Source of the DNA: Reticulitermes lucifugus
Lineage: Eukaryota > Arthropoda > Insecta > Blattodea > Rhinotermitidae
Length of the DNA stretch: 64,000 nucleotides
Reading direction: 5' to 3'
Assembly (NCBI GenBank): GCA_026260175.1
Contig: JAKCWW010001220.1
Location: forward strand, 1 to 64,000
This document shows, piece by piece, positions 1-11,850 of this stretch. The position numbers were made by a program, and so were the translations under genes. Position 1 is the first letter of the stretch; each line of letters opens with the position of its first letter. The notes beneath the pieces were generated by a model, which did no database searches, was not told the DNA's origin, and worked only from the letters and a program-made list of their open reading frames with translations.

Positions 1-40
<40 letters not shown>
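1..40. repeat. (CA)n microsatellite
   Basis: Twenty CA units begin the window, so the tract probably continues to the left of it. Confidence 0.98.
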
Positions 41-42
<2 letters not shown>

Positions 43-2437
43 AATCCGCATTGGCTGTGTTAGTTCCTGTCTTAGTGGAAAAAAACCTGTAATTGCTCCA
101 CTAATGGTCATAGTAAAGTATTCGCCACAAGAGCACGGAATTAACGAAAAACAAGGGAGATTCTGTCGATGATACATACTGCCGCATACTACATCTACGA
201 AACAACTGAAAGAATATTAATTGATAATATATACCAACGACGTACCAGGTACTTAGATCACAACTGTATTCGACCTCAATTGCCCATCCTCAGTGAGATG
301 TTTGGAATATTGATGCAAGGCACTCAGTACTTTACGGTTATGTGGTACTTAATAAAAGATGCCTTTGTGTGGATTGACATGTGAAGAAGTGCATTGCAGT
401 GCTGATTAATTTTTCGAATGTGGTTTTTACATAAAGATTTTTCGAAGAAATTTATTTGAGGGCCCGGATCGATCTAGTCCATTACAAACGCGACCACAGA
501 TAAATAACCGGCGGACTTTTATAGATGATAAAATGAGTACCAGGTAGAATTCACAAAGTATACTTTGATACGGTGAGATATATACAACTTTCTTTCACTT
601 TGGTTACACTGTAATAAAAATTAATCACTTCAGTATAGTTTGTTAATATACACAAGAATATATACAATATATACAAGAACTGGAAGTGGTAATCACATTA
701 CGATATTTTTACTACTAACTTGTCGACGCAGAATGTTTCGTATCAGTATTTTCTCTCCGCATTCTAACAATGGCCTTACAATCGAAATTCGGATTTTCCC
801 AAGCGGTGTAATTATTTTATGAGGTTTTGCCTGTGTCGTGGCAGAGGCGCTTGTTTGGAGTTTTATCGATTGGAATTCATACAGTCTACGTCCGTCTTCG
901 TAAGCTGGGGCTTCAACAATGTTAATCTTGTTTATTGTAGATAATTGGAGATTACGTCTTAATGTTCAAACCGGTTTGCCTGAAAGTCGATCAGGTGGTC
1001 CAAAGGTTGAAAAGGTCAAACATAGACACACATATCCGGTAAATGTCTGGAGAGTCTGCGGAAATCCCGAAGGGAACGTCAATTACGATACGTTGTACGA
1101 GGGCCGAGATTTAAGAACCGGAAGACCCTAATACGAAACAGGAGTGCCACCCACTTGACTGTATTGTAAGAATGACATAATATGGATGTCACGAATACCA
1201 GAAACGTGTGGTTTTGTAGGTATTTGACGTACGGGAATTTGTCTAATAGTGTCTGATTCTGTGCCACTTCTATAATGTGCTTAGTTTTCATCAGTATATT
1301 TTTGTCTGTTTATGTTTAGCATGCTTTTATTTGAATAACAGAAAACCAAGATCCGCCTTTCGAGAAGCTTGTAAACGAAATTGGAATATGTAGTTCCACA
1401 TATGCATTTTTTAGCTATGATTTTGTTTAATTAGCAATCCCAAAGGACGATGTAAACGCTAGATCTAGGTTTAGCAGATAGAGAACATATTAAGCCTTTA
1501 TGTAAGCAATAAATATATCATTTAAGATCAAAAGTCATCAGTTGATGAATGCACCTTAGCCCGAATAGATGTCAATTGCTAGCTTGCTGGGCTGCATATA
1601 ACCTCCTGCAGATAGAACGGATAGAGCCTGAAGGTCCGAGAAATATGTTACAAAATTATTGAACCGTAAGAAAAAGGTAACACTTTATGCGTGGATGTCT
1701 TGGACTATACAGTGTAGATGATCCATGAGGAACTAATCTACGCACTGCGTGTATCGCCATTCTTTTGTCATCCACATGTTATATCTGTGGGTTCTTTTTT
1801 TGCGTGGATAAAGCTGACAGACGTCCAGTTTTCGTGACACGTACCTAAGGAAAGTGGGTTGTAGACAGTATTGAAATTTATGTGTGGCAACGCAATCTTT
1901 TTGTATGCTTTACAAAACATGCAACAGAGTTTTGCTGAAATCATACAACATACGGAAAACAGCACTGATATACTGAAGGTATTTGTCATGTACGTTTTCA
2001 TGGATACGAGCTATTCCGGAGGTGGAATTTTTATTGGGTTGTGGAAGTAACTGTTACTGACAGGTCGTCCAACAGCATTCTGTTGTAGCATCATTTCTAT
2101 AATTGTAGGTGTAAGGAAACTGTTGGGGGCTCTTGCAAAAGCGGAGTTGAATCTTCCGGTTGTGTAAAAGGCGAGGAATTGCTTGTCTGTAATAAAAGTT
2201 GTGTGGATACAAATCCAACCTGAAATTGGACAAAACTTGTTCCTGTACCGATGTGGCCTAAGGGATGTCTGACAGAACGAACTCGATCCAAGTACGTGAC
2301 ATAAACTGCCTGCCGTCTGACCTTACGAACTTTTTGGAGACGGAATGAGTTTTTATAAAGTTGAGGTGTGAGGTGCAGATTGGTGGACAGTTCTCGTAAG
2401 GTCCTTCTTTGGAAAATGTTACAGAAGGACAGACATA
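41..2437. other. No recognisable feature
   Basis: A+T-rich single-copy-looking DNA. Open frames here are at most about 77 codons and show no recognisable domain. No SINE, LINE or palindromic element was seen. A short (CAT)n tract closes the stretch at about 2440-2457. Confidence 0.6.
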
Positions 2438-2459
2438 TACATCATCATCATCATCATAA

Positions 2460-2745
2460 CACGCTGCATGCTGCGGTTCAGTAATCCTTACAGGTCACAT
2501 GGATGTATTCTGTTGTCGATATTAATGCACCTGACCTCTTCTCCCCCTCTATGCTCCAGGCCTTGCTTGATCGTCATATGTTACACGCTCAGCATTTCTG
2601 TAATCCATACAGGTTAATAATAGTGTTCTATTTCCCATACTAATGCGGTGGTCTATTTTCCCCGTATTCTGTAGGCCTGACGTGGTGAACACATGCTACG
2701 TGCTCTGTGTTTCAGTAATCCTTGTACATGGATAAGTCCAGACGT
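2460..2745. repeat. Degenerate ~120 bp tandem repeat
   Basis: Three diverged copies start near 2465, 2588 and 2700. Each carries a TGCTGC/CTCAGC-like start, then CAGTAATCC or TGTAATCC followed by TACAGG or TACATGG; the first two also share an ATTAATGC/ACTAATGC block and a TCTCCCCC/TTTCCCCG block. Spacing is roughly 110-125 bp. It was seen by eye only, and the third copy is partial. Confidence 0.45.
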
Positions 2746-2960
2746 CCCAATCAATTTCATAGCAATTCTTCTCCTTAGTCGGGAGGTTCCGGCTCGCGTT
2801 ATCGACCCGGAGACCGGATATCTGGCGTTTTTCGTGAGTTTTCTCTGTCCCTACAGGCAAATAATAGTATAATAGTACATCAGTCTTCGTTTGTTACACC
2901 CATTTTTGCATGTATTATGTGAGGTAGATAAAATGACCTATTGGCATGGCACTAATCCTT

Positions 2961-3093
2961 TTATTGATGTAGGATGAAGAACCACTTGGCTACACGTTTC
3001 TGGTGATTGCCGAAGTTAATTGACCTTATAGTGGCTTCTAATTTAAGCCGAAACATGTAACCAAGTTATTCTTCGTCTTACGTCAGTAAACTG
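2961..3093. repeat. Inverted pair 1 of the hammerhead-like palindromic family
   Basis: The left arm (about 2961-3000) reversed matches the right arm (about 3045-3093). Both read GAAAC, then RTGTARCCAAGT, then a TTCTTC and TACRTCA block. On the plus strand GAAAC lies at 3050-3054 behind a 5 bp stem (GGCTT 3033-3037 with AAGCC 3045-3049). On the minus strand GAAAC is the complement of 2996-3000. The CTGANGA box is degenerate in both arms, so activity of this copy is unlikely. Confidence 0.6.
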
Positions 3094-3364
3094 AGTTGTG
3101 TTAGAGTGACATGCCATTTATCTCATATATTACATCAAAATGGAATCGATCGCTTCCTTCCACATTTTCTCCAGTGCAGTATTTACTGACCGTCACAGCA
3201 TTTAACGCTATACAGTTTGTTCTGAGACGTTTACTGCATTGATAAATACAGCGCATAGATGTGTTATGTATATGAAATTCAAAACTTTAGCATAGGCTTT
3301 CCTAAACGTACGCATCTGGTCGCCGTGCCAACTTCAGATTTTGTAGTGATACTAGCGCCATTTA

Positions 3365-3649
3365 GGTGGACCGGGATAGCGTAGTCGGTATAGCGACTCG
3401 CTACGGGCTGGACGGTCCGGGGATCGAATCCCATTGGGGCGACATTTTCAGCACCCATCCAGGCCGGCCCTGGGCCTACCCAGCCTCCTGTACAATGGGT
3501 ACCGGGTCATTCCCGGGGGTAAAGAAGCCGGGCGTGACCTTGATCACCCCCCCATCTAGCGCCGAGGTTAAAGAAAGAGTAGAGCGATACCTCTACTCCC
3601 CCTCTGGGCCTTCATGGCCTGTTCTAGGGTGAACTTGACCTTGACGTTG
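3365..3649 (+). mobile_element. SINE-B, full-length tRNA-derived copy
   Basis: A 285 bp non-autonomous retroposon. The tRNA-like head has an A-box-like TAGCGTAGTCGG near 3378 and a B-box GGATCGAATCC at about 3421-3431. The body has a GGTACCGGGTCATTCCCGGG segment, a CATCTAGCGCCGAGGTTAA segment and a CTTCATGGCCTGT end. The insertion is bounded by a 14 bp target-site duplication, ACTAGCGCCATTTA (3351-3364) and ACTAGTGCCATTTA (3650-3663), differing at one base. This is the best-preserved member in the window and defines the family. It would be transcribed by RNA polymerase III and mobilised by a LINE. The ORF across it is incidental. Confidence 0.93.
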
Positions 3650-3663
3650 ACTAGTGCCATTTA

Positions 3664-4208
3664 ATTGACTGAAAGTTTGTTTAGAAGCAGACGTTGAAAG
3701 GAAATTAATACAAATTATTTGTCGCGAAGTCTGAGGATATTGCATTGTATCTTAGAGAAGCTGGGGGTGCGGAAGTAACTACATTTACATAACGCTGGGC
3801 AGATGCAAAGGTGAGCTCTGGTAAGCATGGTATTGCCAGCCTTGAATAGGTTAAGGAATGTTAGCCTCTCGAGTAGGTCTCTTTTCTATGGAGTTGTAAT
3901 TTAGTTAATAGGTACGAGATTTGATTTTCTTAAAATGGTGTTGCTGAAGATTCGAGCCTCTATGATGTTGGCCCAGAAGATGAAGGCACTAGATCTTTCG
4001 AAACTTCGGAAATATTTAACTTAAAGATGAGGCATAATAGTACAGAGGGCATGAATCTTTAATCAACTAGATGTTTTAAAAAATCTAAAACCTTTATCAA
4101 GATATTCTTGTCTGTAGTATTTAAACCAACACTAAAATGTCAGCAATAATTGTTTACTTTAAGGTGGAATATCCCCGTTGCTTTATTAAATACAAATGAA
4201 TGTTGCAG
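3664..4208. other. No recognisable feature
   Basis: A+T-rich unique-looking DNA between SINE-B and palindromic pair 2. No open frame or repeat of note. Confidence 0.6.
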
Positions 4209-4456
4209 TCAACCCAACATTATATTCAGTAAGAGTAAGGCTACATATTTCGGCTAAAATGATTAGCCTTCAACAGGCCTATTTACAAGAATGCAAAAGG
4301 GGATATATTTTAGCTTGTAAAGGCTGAGATCTGAAACCTGAAATACGCTTGTAAAGTATACCCCGTTTTGTATTCTTGTCATTAGGTCTGATGATGGCTA
4401 ATAATTTTTAGCCGAAACATGTTGCCATATTTTTACTGATTATAATGTTGAGTTTA
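4209..4456. repeat. Inverted pair 2 of the hammerhead-like palindromic family
   Basis: The left arm (4209 to about 4312) is an inverted, diverged copy of the right arm (about 4352-4456). Matching blocks from outside inwards are TCAACCCAACATTATA against TATAATGTTGAGTTTA, the motif core, GAATGC against GTATTC, and an AAAAGGGGATAT-like block near the centre. The minus-strand arm has CTGTTGA (complement of 4270-4276), a GGCT/AGCC stem and GAAAT (complement of 4247-4251). The plus-strand arm is described separately. No target-site duplication is obvious. Confidence 0.75.
4385..4426 (+). ncRNA. Hammerhead-ribozyme-like motif (best copy)
   Basis: In order: GGT (4385-4387), CTGATGA (4388-4394), one unpaired T, stem GGCT (4396-4399) with AGCC (4410-4413), GAAAC (4414-4418), AT, GTT (4421-4423), GCC (4424-4426). 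GGT and GCC can pair as a short stem I, and AC with GT as a minimal stem III, so a type I hammerhead would cut after T4423. Hammerheads with very short stem III are known from Penelope-like elements and retrozymes. The deviation is the extra base before stem II, where the canonical core has none. This is a motif match; no activity is claimed. Confidence 0.5.
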
Positions 4457-5464
4457 CTGATTGATCTCAAGCATTGTGTTAGTATCAAAAGCTTCTTTAA
4501 GAAGGAAAGCCAAAAGAAGTTCTTTATTGCTGCTGTGCGTGTAGTTGACAAGAATTTCCCAAATGCCTCGCGATTGATTCGAATTAATCACGAGAAACGC
4601 AATTTTTACGTTATTCTCTGGCGATTTGTTGAGAAAAATATAATCCAGATATCTCTTTCAGAGTTTTACACTGTGCAATAAACTGGGCGCTAAAATAACG
4701 GTAAGTTATTTGCATTAGTCTTTCGGTGCTTGGAGTAAGACGCGTTGCAGCCAGTAATCGTGTAATTCCACAACGCAGGAAGTAGCCTGGTCTGCAAATA
4801 ATTACATTTCTTTTTGTCTGCGGCTGTAGCAGTGCAATAACAGAGAAGCCTTGTGTTTGCCATAAACCGCCTCGTTCTGTTTAAGGAGCTAAAGTCTTAG
4901 TACCACTGATTCGACTGCTCTTGACTCATTTCATGGTTGGCATGGTATATGGGTCGTCAGGAGTTTACAGCTCTTCATCACGCTGACTAGATGCGAGACG
5001 CAACAAAGAAGTAGGCAAAAGACTTGAGATGCATTCTGATGCTCGTCTTGTGTCCGGATTCCCGGGCTTTAGTCCGAGAAATGTTTCTCTTATTTCATGC
5101 GAATTCAAGACGCTAGACGATATTATGTTAAAGGTTTGAAACGAAAATTTAAGTGCGTGTTCCGTCAATAACTTTATAAAGGATGGTTTTATTTCATACT
5201 GGCGTAATATAACTGAATGTGTATGACTAAGAATGGTTCAATAAAATAATTGGTAAGAAAGGAAATACGCGCAAAGCTTTAGTTTGTACAAATTAGTTTA
5301 ACTATTCTAAGACTGTCATTCATCTGAATTATGTACAAAACTTCCGTTCCTACCTTTGTTAATTCACAAAATGTTTATGTCTAAACAACTAATATTTTTT
5401 CTCAATGCTAAGTCAGAAGGAAAAATAATTGAAACCTCGATTTCAGGCTTCCGCTGCGATGTTG
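4457..5464. other. No recognisable gene
   Basis: Unique-looking DNA with a 78-codon open frame at 4445-4681 that overlaps the palindrome arm and matches nothing I know. From about 5446 a TTTCAGGCTTCCG block leads into palindromic pair 3; the same block recurs at 35931. Confidence 0.55.
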
Positions 5465-5752
5465 ATGAGATTGCGCTCTTCTGGGTTATTACGCGGCGTC
5501 GTGTGGTAATTGTTTACCGACGTTTCGGGACAACGTATCGGTCCCATCTTCACGGGTCAAGAGTCCGAGTGGGAAAGCCAGCAACCTATAATGTAGATTC
5601 ATATGGAAAATGCGCTCGGGGTAGCAGTCAGTAGGTATGCTGACAGCCAATGGGATAGCACTCTTGAAGATGGGACCGATACGTTGTCCCGAAACGTCGG
5701 TAAACCTTTACCACAAGACGCTGCGTAATAACCCAGAAGAGCGCAGATCTCA
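5465..5752. repeat. Inverted pair 3 of the hammerhead-like palindromic family
   Basis: Long arms (5465 to about 5570 and 5654-5752) are near-perfect inverted copies: GCGCTCTTCTGGGTTATTACG outermost in slightly varied form, then a CGTC/TGTGGTAA block, GTTTACCGACGTTTCGGGAC and CCGATACGTTGTCCC. The plus arm reads TGAAGA (5665-5670), one T, stem GGGAC (5672-5676) with GTCCC (5686-5690), GAAAC (5691-5695), GTC (5696-5698). The minus arm reads TGAAGA (complement of 5547-5552) and GAAAC (complement of 5522-5526). The ~83 bp centre shows no coding content. A fragment of one arm recurs at 36640-36707. Confidence 0.85.
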
Positions 5753-7767
5753 AGTAATTTAAAATTTCGAACTCTCACCACCGGCAAACTATACGCCTTG
5801 ATTGAATAATATAATCTCCCCCCACTTTTCTGATATTTTGTCATCTTCAATGATTTTTTTGTCCGCATTTTACAATGTTCGGGTTCGAAGAACGCTCATT
5901 GTTTTCTTGCAGTATTTATTTAGTGGGACATTCGGTGGGAATACTTTTGAACCTGTGCGTGCATGTTACTAATTTAGCCATAAAATAATTCAGAAAGCAT
6001 GCGTTATGTGTCTGTTGATGAGTAACAACAGGAACTGCGTAGCTCACTGATTTTGTGAAAACGCTATTTATGATTGACAAACAATAAATTGTTAATTTAA
6101 AATACGAAATTGCGTATGAAACTTGATGTTATTTCATGATACAGGCCATATTTGTATTATGAATTTGCTGGTTGCAGCTGAACAACAGCACATTCGAAAA
6201 TATGAACACTTGATGTTAAAATATCTTTCGCAAAGGAAAAATACATTTTAAAAACCAATCATTAGTTCAGAACCAATGATAATAAATGTTTTCGACTGTT
6301 AAAGTACTGATGGTTAGATGAAACCAGCATAGCCTGCAAGTTAATTATATTTTAGGGAAAAGAGAAAAAAGAACTGCCTTCTTAAAAGTTTATTTGCTGA
6401 ACCCTTGATTCTTACTGGAATAAGTAACAGGCTAACGAGCACATCAAGTGATATTCCGTTGCACAAGACAATGTCCACCGTACTTACCAGCGAACACAAA
6501 GGTATACTCGCATACCGTTACAGCTTCCAAGTTGTATATTCCATCAATTGTTTGCATTTCATAAGATGTGAATTAATCTCAGACAACTGTCTAACTTTTT
6601 TGACGTTATGGACTGTGAAGTTTACTTCATATTACCGGCTTAATATCGAAATAAGTAAGTCAGTAAGTAAGTAAGTAATTTTATAGCACAGTAGTGTGTG
6701 GCGAGTAATTGATGGTCATAAAATTTCAAATAATTTGTTTTTAGTGAAATCGAATATTCGTCACAATTCACAACAGCCAGCCACTGAACCTAACCACAGC
6801 CTGTTGCTATCTGTCCCCTTCTTGTCAACCTCTCTGTGCAATATGTGGCATATTATATTTATTTATGGTATATTCAACCACATTTTCATCTCAAGACTAT
6901 GAAACGTAGATTTTCGTAAGGGGGGGGGATGGTCTAATTTGAGGAAATATCCTGGCATTTCACGTGGAGGAAATGGATAAACCAACAGAAAGGATCAGTC
7001 AGGAAAGCCAGTCTGTGGGTCGAGAGTACTAGGGAATCGAGAGTCATGGCGTGTTGCCCGCTCGACCGCGATTTACGGACATGCGGGAATATGATGTCGC
7101 CATCCGTTCTGTGCATATGTTTCGTTTCTCTTGAGGTTGCTTGATCAATTTGTTTCATCTGGTGGTAAATATAGTAACATTATTACGTTTCGTAACTGGG
7201 AACAATGGCGTAGGCATATTATAAAGAACTATATTTTCTGTACATTTGTACCAATTGGGAGACTGAGACTGATATAAAATGATAATAATAAAAGGCATAT
7301 TTTATGTGTCCGTTATTCATGACTGGACCTGATATAACTGACAGAACATAGGGTCCTTGGGCAGGCTGGTATGTACGTGGCGATGAATCATCAGATTCCA
7401 CAGCGCAAGTCATTTTTAACAAACCATCAAACCATACCGTTAATTGTTTACAGAAAGTTGGTATCACTGACGTTGATAGCTGTTACGTGTTAGTGATGCC
7501 CTTAAAGTGCTTTGGAGCGGCTTTAGAAATCAATCCGCATAGACAAGTAAAGACTTACCGACATTTCCTTAGACACATTTGCCACCTTAAGAGACAGTGA
7601 GTGCGGGCGTTATCGGAAAGAAATTATATAGGTCTTGTGTGGTAAGGTGACAAGTTGGATGTTAGGCTGCAAGGGTTTTAGTGTCATTATGGTTGTGGTG
7701 AAGAAAAAAAGCCAAACTGTAGCCAGTCGCTTTGCTGTGTTACATTTCCTAACTAATTCTTCACCTT
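5753..7767. other. No recognisable gene; one short microsatellite
   Basis: About 2 kb without a recognised element, apart from a (GTAA)n tract at 6652-6678 and a run of nine Gs near 6920. The open frames (up to 89 codons) look incidental. Confidence 0.55.
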
Positions 7768-7890
7768 GGCCGTGCCATGGCTCAGGCGGTTAGTTGCCGC
7801 CATCTCACCGCGGAGGCCCGGGTTCAATCTCGGGTCAGTCCATGTGGGACTTGTGGTGGAGAGTGGCACTGGGACAGGATTTTTCTTTGG
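7768..7890 (+). mobile_element. SINE-A, 3'-truncated copy
   Basis: The tRNA-like head CCGTGCCATGGCTCAGGCGG carries the A-box, followed by GGTTCAATCTC as a B-box variant near 7821, the CAGTCCATGTGGGA block and the GGCACTGGGACAGG block. Compared with the 285-300 bp copies at 19736, 33812 and 40746 it stops after about 120 bp. It is not a tRNA gene, because no acceptor stem can be formed. Confidence 0.85.
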
Positions 7891-8460
7891 TTCATAACGT
7901 ATTTAAGACATGGTTTCATAGACTAGATTATGATGCAGTTGACTTGAATAAGAAAATAAATTTGGTTTATTTCAAATGTATATTTTATAGGTCGAAAAAT
8001 ATTTGTCATAACAAATGTACGCGAAGAAAGCGTGAAACATTGCCTTCTGGTATTACTTCCTGCACACTGCGCAGTATCACCAGTACACAGAACTGCTAAA
8101 GACCATGTACAGACAACAGAAAAGCTTTGCTTACGGATCTCGAGAACCCACATTCACTTCAATAAGACGTTTCTTTCACCGATGTCTTCTATTGCTTAAG
8201 AATTTGGGCCTCTTAGAAAATTTGGGACAGCTGTTTCCGTACAGAAATTCTGTTCGCAAACCAATCGTCAGGGAGAGAAATAAAAGATGTTTCTTCCCAG
8301 CAACATTTGGACTCTAAGGCCATTCCTGTCAAATATGTAGCCGTAAAAGCATGAAAATGCCATAATTTTTAATCTGCAGAAAATAAATACTTGTGAAGGC
8401 CTAATTCAATCCCTAAGAGCCTCGTGAAGAGATTTTGTAAAGACGGTTAACAAACTTGTC
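7891..8460. other. No recognisable feature
   Basis: Unique-looking DNA. Two overlapping short frames on opposite strands (about 76 and 70 codons) show no known motif. Confidence 0.5.
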
Positions 8461-8541
8461 TTTCATTACAGCGGCAAATTTTTGGACCAGCTGGGCTTCT
8501 ATCGCCTTCTTAAGAACTGATCTGCTTTGCCCATTAGCTTA
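8461..8541 (+). mobile_element. LINE-A 3' tail fragment
   Basis: Aligns by eye with the tails at 39340-39430 and 43070-43150: CATTACAGCGGCAAATTTTT, GACCAGCTG, ATCGCCTTCTTAAGAA, then a CTGCT..CCATTAG end. Only the last 80 bp or so of the 3' UTR is present, as expected from 5' truncation during target-primed reverse transcription. Confidence 0.6.
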
Positions 8542-10105
8542 ATTTTTTTCGCAGTCATTGTTTATACATCGTTAGAAGAAGATGCTCCATAGCCAGGGTT
8601 TTTTTTATGTCAAGGGCAACAAGAATGACGTCTGGGTGGCGCCTATGCAACGCATGGACCCATTGCCCACACACCAACGAAACTGTTACCTCAACTAAGC
8701 GAACGTGTAGGGCGTGTAATGAGCAATAAGTGAGAAATAAGCTAAGGGTGGTTAGTCTAAATAATGAAAATTGATGCACTAACCCTCTTATCTCTCTGTC
8801 TCTCTCTGACTTTGCTGTAGTTGTAGGGGTTCTGTGGAGTTGGAGTTAAAATATACACCACAATTAAAAGTGTATTTCATTCGCTTTTTTCTTCTTTGAC
8901 CTTGCCAGCGGAAATGTGAGTTCAGTTTTGGCGTTAATTTTATAATCTGGTTTTAGTACAAACCGTAAATAAAAACGTGGCGTGTTGTAACGTGGGTGTA
9001 TGACATGAAGCAGCTTCTGTTACGATATAAACCACAACATTTAGACTGCGATCTTGAAGCACTTAAAATACGGACATGTGATCGACTGCACAGTAGGGCC
9101 TATGTACTCGTAAATATCTCGGAAAGGAACATTTTAAAGTAGAAGAATGATCTAATGTTAACAGCGACAAATATAACACCTCACTTCACAGATACTTAAG
9201 TATATGCAGCTTTTAAAATAGAAGGACTTTGATCTTTATAAAATGAAACAGGGGAAAGGAGCAAAAAGAAACAATAAAGAAGAAATGAAAGAAAGTACAA
9301 GTAGATAAAAAGTGACAGGATTCCTAAGCGATATGGACATGTGAGTTGAAGAATGGGAATGCCTGTCGTAAATTGGCCAACAGATCGGACCAAATTAAAA
9401 GAATGTTTTGGCACAAAAGTGCGAAATGTGGTGTACCAGTCCATATTACATCTTAGACGCTTTCGCAAATGTCTTTCGAAACCGCAAGACAAATATAAAG
9501 AAAGAGTACGTCTCGTGCCCTGTATTCAAATTCATACAAGTACATTACTGTCTGTTGTGAAAGCTTCTTTTCTGCATTAATTACTTATTACGAGCTTCAT
9601 ACTGAAAGTAATCTATCCTGTATTACAGCCACCTCAAATGTAAGCATCAGACTGTTTTGTACCTCATTTTTGAAACTTGTATGTGTATAAAGATTTGTTT
9701 CTATGCGTCGCCTTGGAACTAAATAACACAGGGCACAATGTCTTGCACTAGCATATGTAATCATTTTTATTTCTATAACTTGAATAATTATTCTTAATAG
9801 TTCAGGTATTTTAAGTGTTTTCTATGCCCATACCTCGTTCTAGATTATGTCTTAAATTTTATTCAATAGTTGTAGGAAAGTAGTCATGAAAAGTAGCCAT
9901 AAAGGCGTTCGTTACGTCATTCTGCCTCTTACCTGGTTCCTCTCGGTATTAAATATTGAAACAAACGCCTGTTCATGTCTTTCTGCCAAATGACGTCAGC
10001 GGAATGTCATATAGCGACATGAACTAAGCTACGGCGATGCTAAAATAAGTCGTAGCATGACTAATGGCACTGATGTGTTTACATTTAGAGGCAACTGAAC
10101 ACCTT
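8542..10105. other. No recognisable gene
   Basis: Unique-looking DNA with a purine-rich stretch at about 9240-9320. The open frames of 98 and 75 codons around 9196-9580 lie on opposite strands and match nothing known. Confidence 0.5.
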
Positions 10106-10365
10106 TGAGCGGGATAGCCTAGTAAATATAGCGACTAGGCCAAGGGCTGGACGGCCCTGGAACTGGGGTTCAGATCCCGACGTGGGCAACAAATGTATCT
10201 TTTATCACAAGAGGATCTGGTGCCCACGCATCTTCTTCAGTCTGAGCCTGGCGCCCTTTTCCTGGATTACAGCATCCGGTGCAAGAAGCTGAAAACTCGC
10301 CTCGGTCTAGTGCTGAGGTTGAGAATACGAGGTAATATACCTCCCTTTCCTTGTGTACCTGCGTT
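10106..10365 (+). mobile_element. SINE-B, diverged copy
   Basis: The head GCGGGATAGCCTAGTAAATA and the block GGGCTGGACGGCCCTGGAAC match the SINE-B head. GGGTTCAGATCCCGACG stands in for the B-box. Later blocks TAGTGCTGAGGTTGAGAATA and TACCTCCC match the SINE-B body. It is much more diverged than the 3365 copy, and its end is uncertain. Confidence 0.75.
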
Positions 10366-11689
10366 GAGTGGTGCTTTATTAAACTCAGGGAAACTTATTT
10401 CTGTCAGTTGAATTACGACTTTGCCACAATTCCAAGGTTCGTACAAGGCATTTACTATGTTTTTACACAAGAATCTTCTTTGTTTATTTTATTTGTGATC
10501 TATTTTATTTATGTTTTATTTGACTACGTTTTACGTACCTCAGACTGCACGTATAGTAGCGAATGGTAGTATGATTTGTGAACGATGAATGGAAGGTTTG
10601 GAAAGGAACCGTCGTGGTGTATCGGAGGTACTAGTCCGGCATTGCATGGAGGAAGTAAGCCGGTTCCCATCTGTGATTCAAACCGGACAGATACCGGATA
10701 GCCTACATGTTAAGACAATTACTGCTTCGGCCCACTTCGTTAACACATTGGTTAAAATTTATGGTGTAAACTACTTATACAATAGGGGTGACCAGCTAGA
10801 TGAAATTCGGGAGCCTCACTTTAGGAGGCAACATAGGCAAGAGACATGTCTTTATTCATCAACTGAAACGTACGGTAGCAACATGGCTCACTGCCTGAGA
10901 GAACGCGGCCAGCGCTCTCTGTTAGCGACTTAAGCAAATACCGCTTCTTGTAGAATCAGCTAGACGCACTAGTGGTCTGTTATAGAATGTTGGTTACCAG
11001 AAATTTCTATTATTGTTTTTTACAGGTAACTTGTGCGAGCCGCATCAATGACGTGCGTGAACCGCGTTGTGTCAACGCTTGGGTTATAAGAATAGTGTTG
11101 CGTATAAGAGTACGTTTTGTTCGTCTCTTGAAGGAGTTACTCGAATATTCTAAATAAGTCGAGATTAATAGTGAAAGAGAGCAAAAGTCCTTACTGAAAT
11201 TGGTTGCATGTATTGTGGGGTCTGTTGTCGCATGAGTGCGTTTATCTTAAATTTTGTTAATTCTTTGGACACAGTTTGTTTTCAGAAACTTTTTCTTCTT
11301 GTTAATTAAAAACAAGTAAACACAATTATGGTCACTACATACTAACTGTAGTGCACCGCATTCGACTGAAAATGATTTGAAAACAGTGACAGTATAAACA
11401 AATACACCACCAACAAATATTTATTTTCACTTTTTTCAGTTTTAAAACATGTGGTTAAAAGTTTATACCCTTTGTAAAAAAAAAGTTGCGTGACTAGCCA
11501 GTGTTTTCAGAATAAAGGAAAATATTGACAAAAATTATTGCCTGTACTTTCGACTTTTCTCTCTGTCCCCAGCAGATAATGAGGGAAGCAAATAAAAAAC
11601 TGAATATCTCGCAAATAAACCAAAAAGGGAAACGTACATTGACCATTTAAAACACGGTGGTTATTATACTTATCACCTCTTTCAATATT
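10366..11689. other. No recognised repeat; 114-codon open frame of doubtful meaning
   Basis: A 114-codon plus-strand frame runs 10589-10933 and has no recognisable domain. A pyrimidine tract followed by TACAG at 11021-11025 and GTAACT forms a weak juxtaposed splice-site pair. Nothing else is supported. Confidence 0.4.
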
Positions 11690-11850
11690 CTAGACCAGGG
11701 TCTTGAATTTTGTATGATTTGGGAAAGACATTGATTATTTACCTGGACAGCATTAAGCGTTCAGTCACAGAAATGGAGACGGATTGCTTTCTGTGTGAGG
11801 TATGAACTGAATTTTTATGCATTACTTACATGTAATGTATGCTTGAAAAT
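11690..11850 (+). repeat. R3 unclassified interspersed repeat, copy 1
   Basis: Shares with 24890-25080 and 47665-47845 a GATTRTTT block, a spacer of similar length, and then GGATTGCTTTCTGTGTGAGG followed by TATGAACTGAATTTTTATGC. An ATG at 11774 starts METDCFLCE directly before a GAG/GTATGA splice-donor-like site at 11797-11802. The family is not recognised. Confidence 0.55.

Noticed and set aside
5465-5752. Rho-independent terminator or miRNA precursor
   Set aside because: The arms are far longer than either, and the same layout recurs in unrelated palindromes with the ribozyme-like boxes.
10589-10933. 114-codon plus-strand frame
   Set aside because: No domain visible. Its first part has a weak tRNA-like look, so it may be an old repeat rather than a gene.
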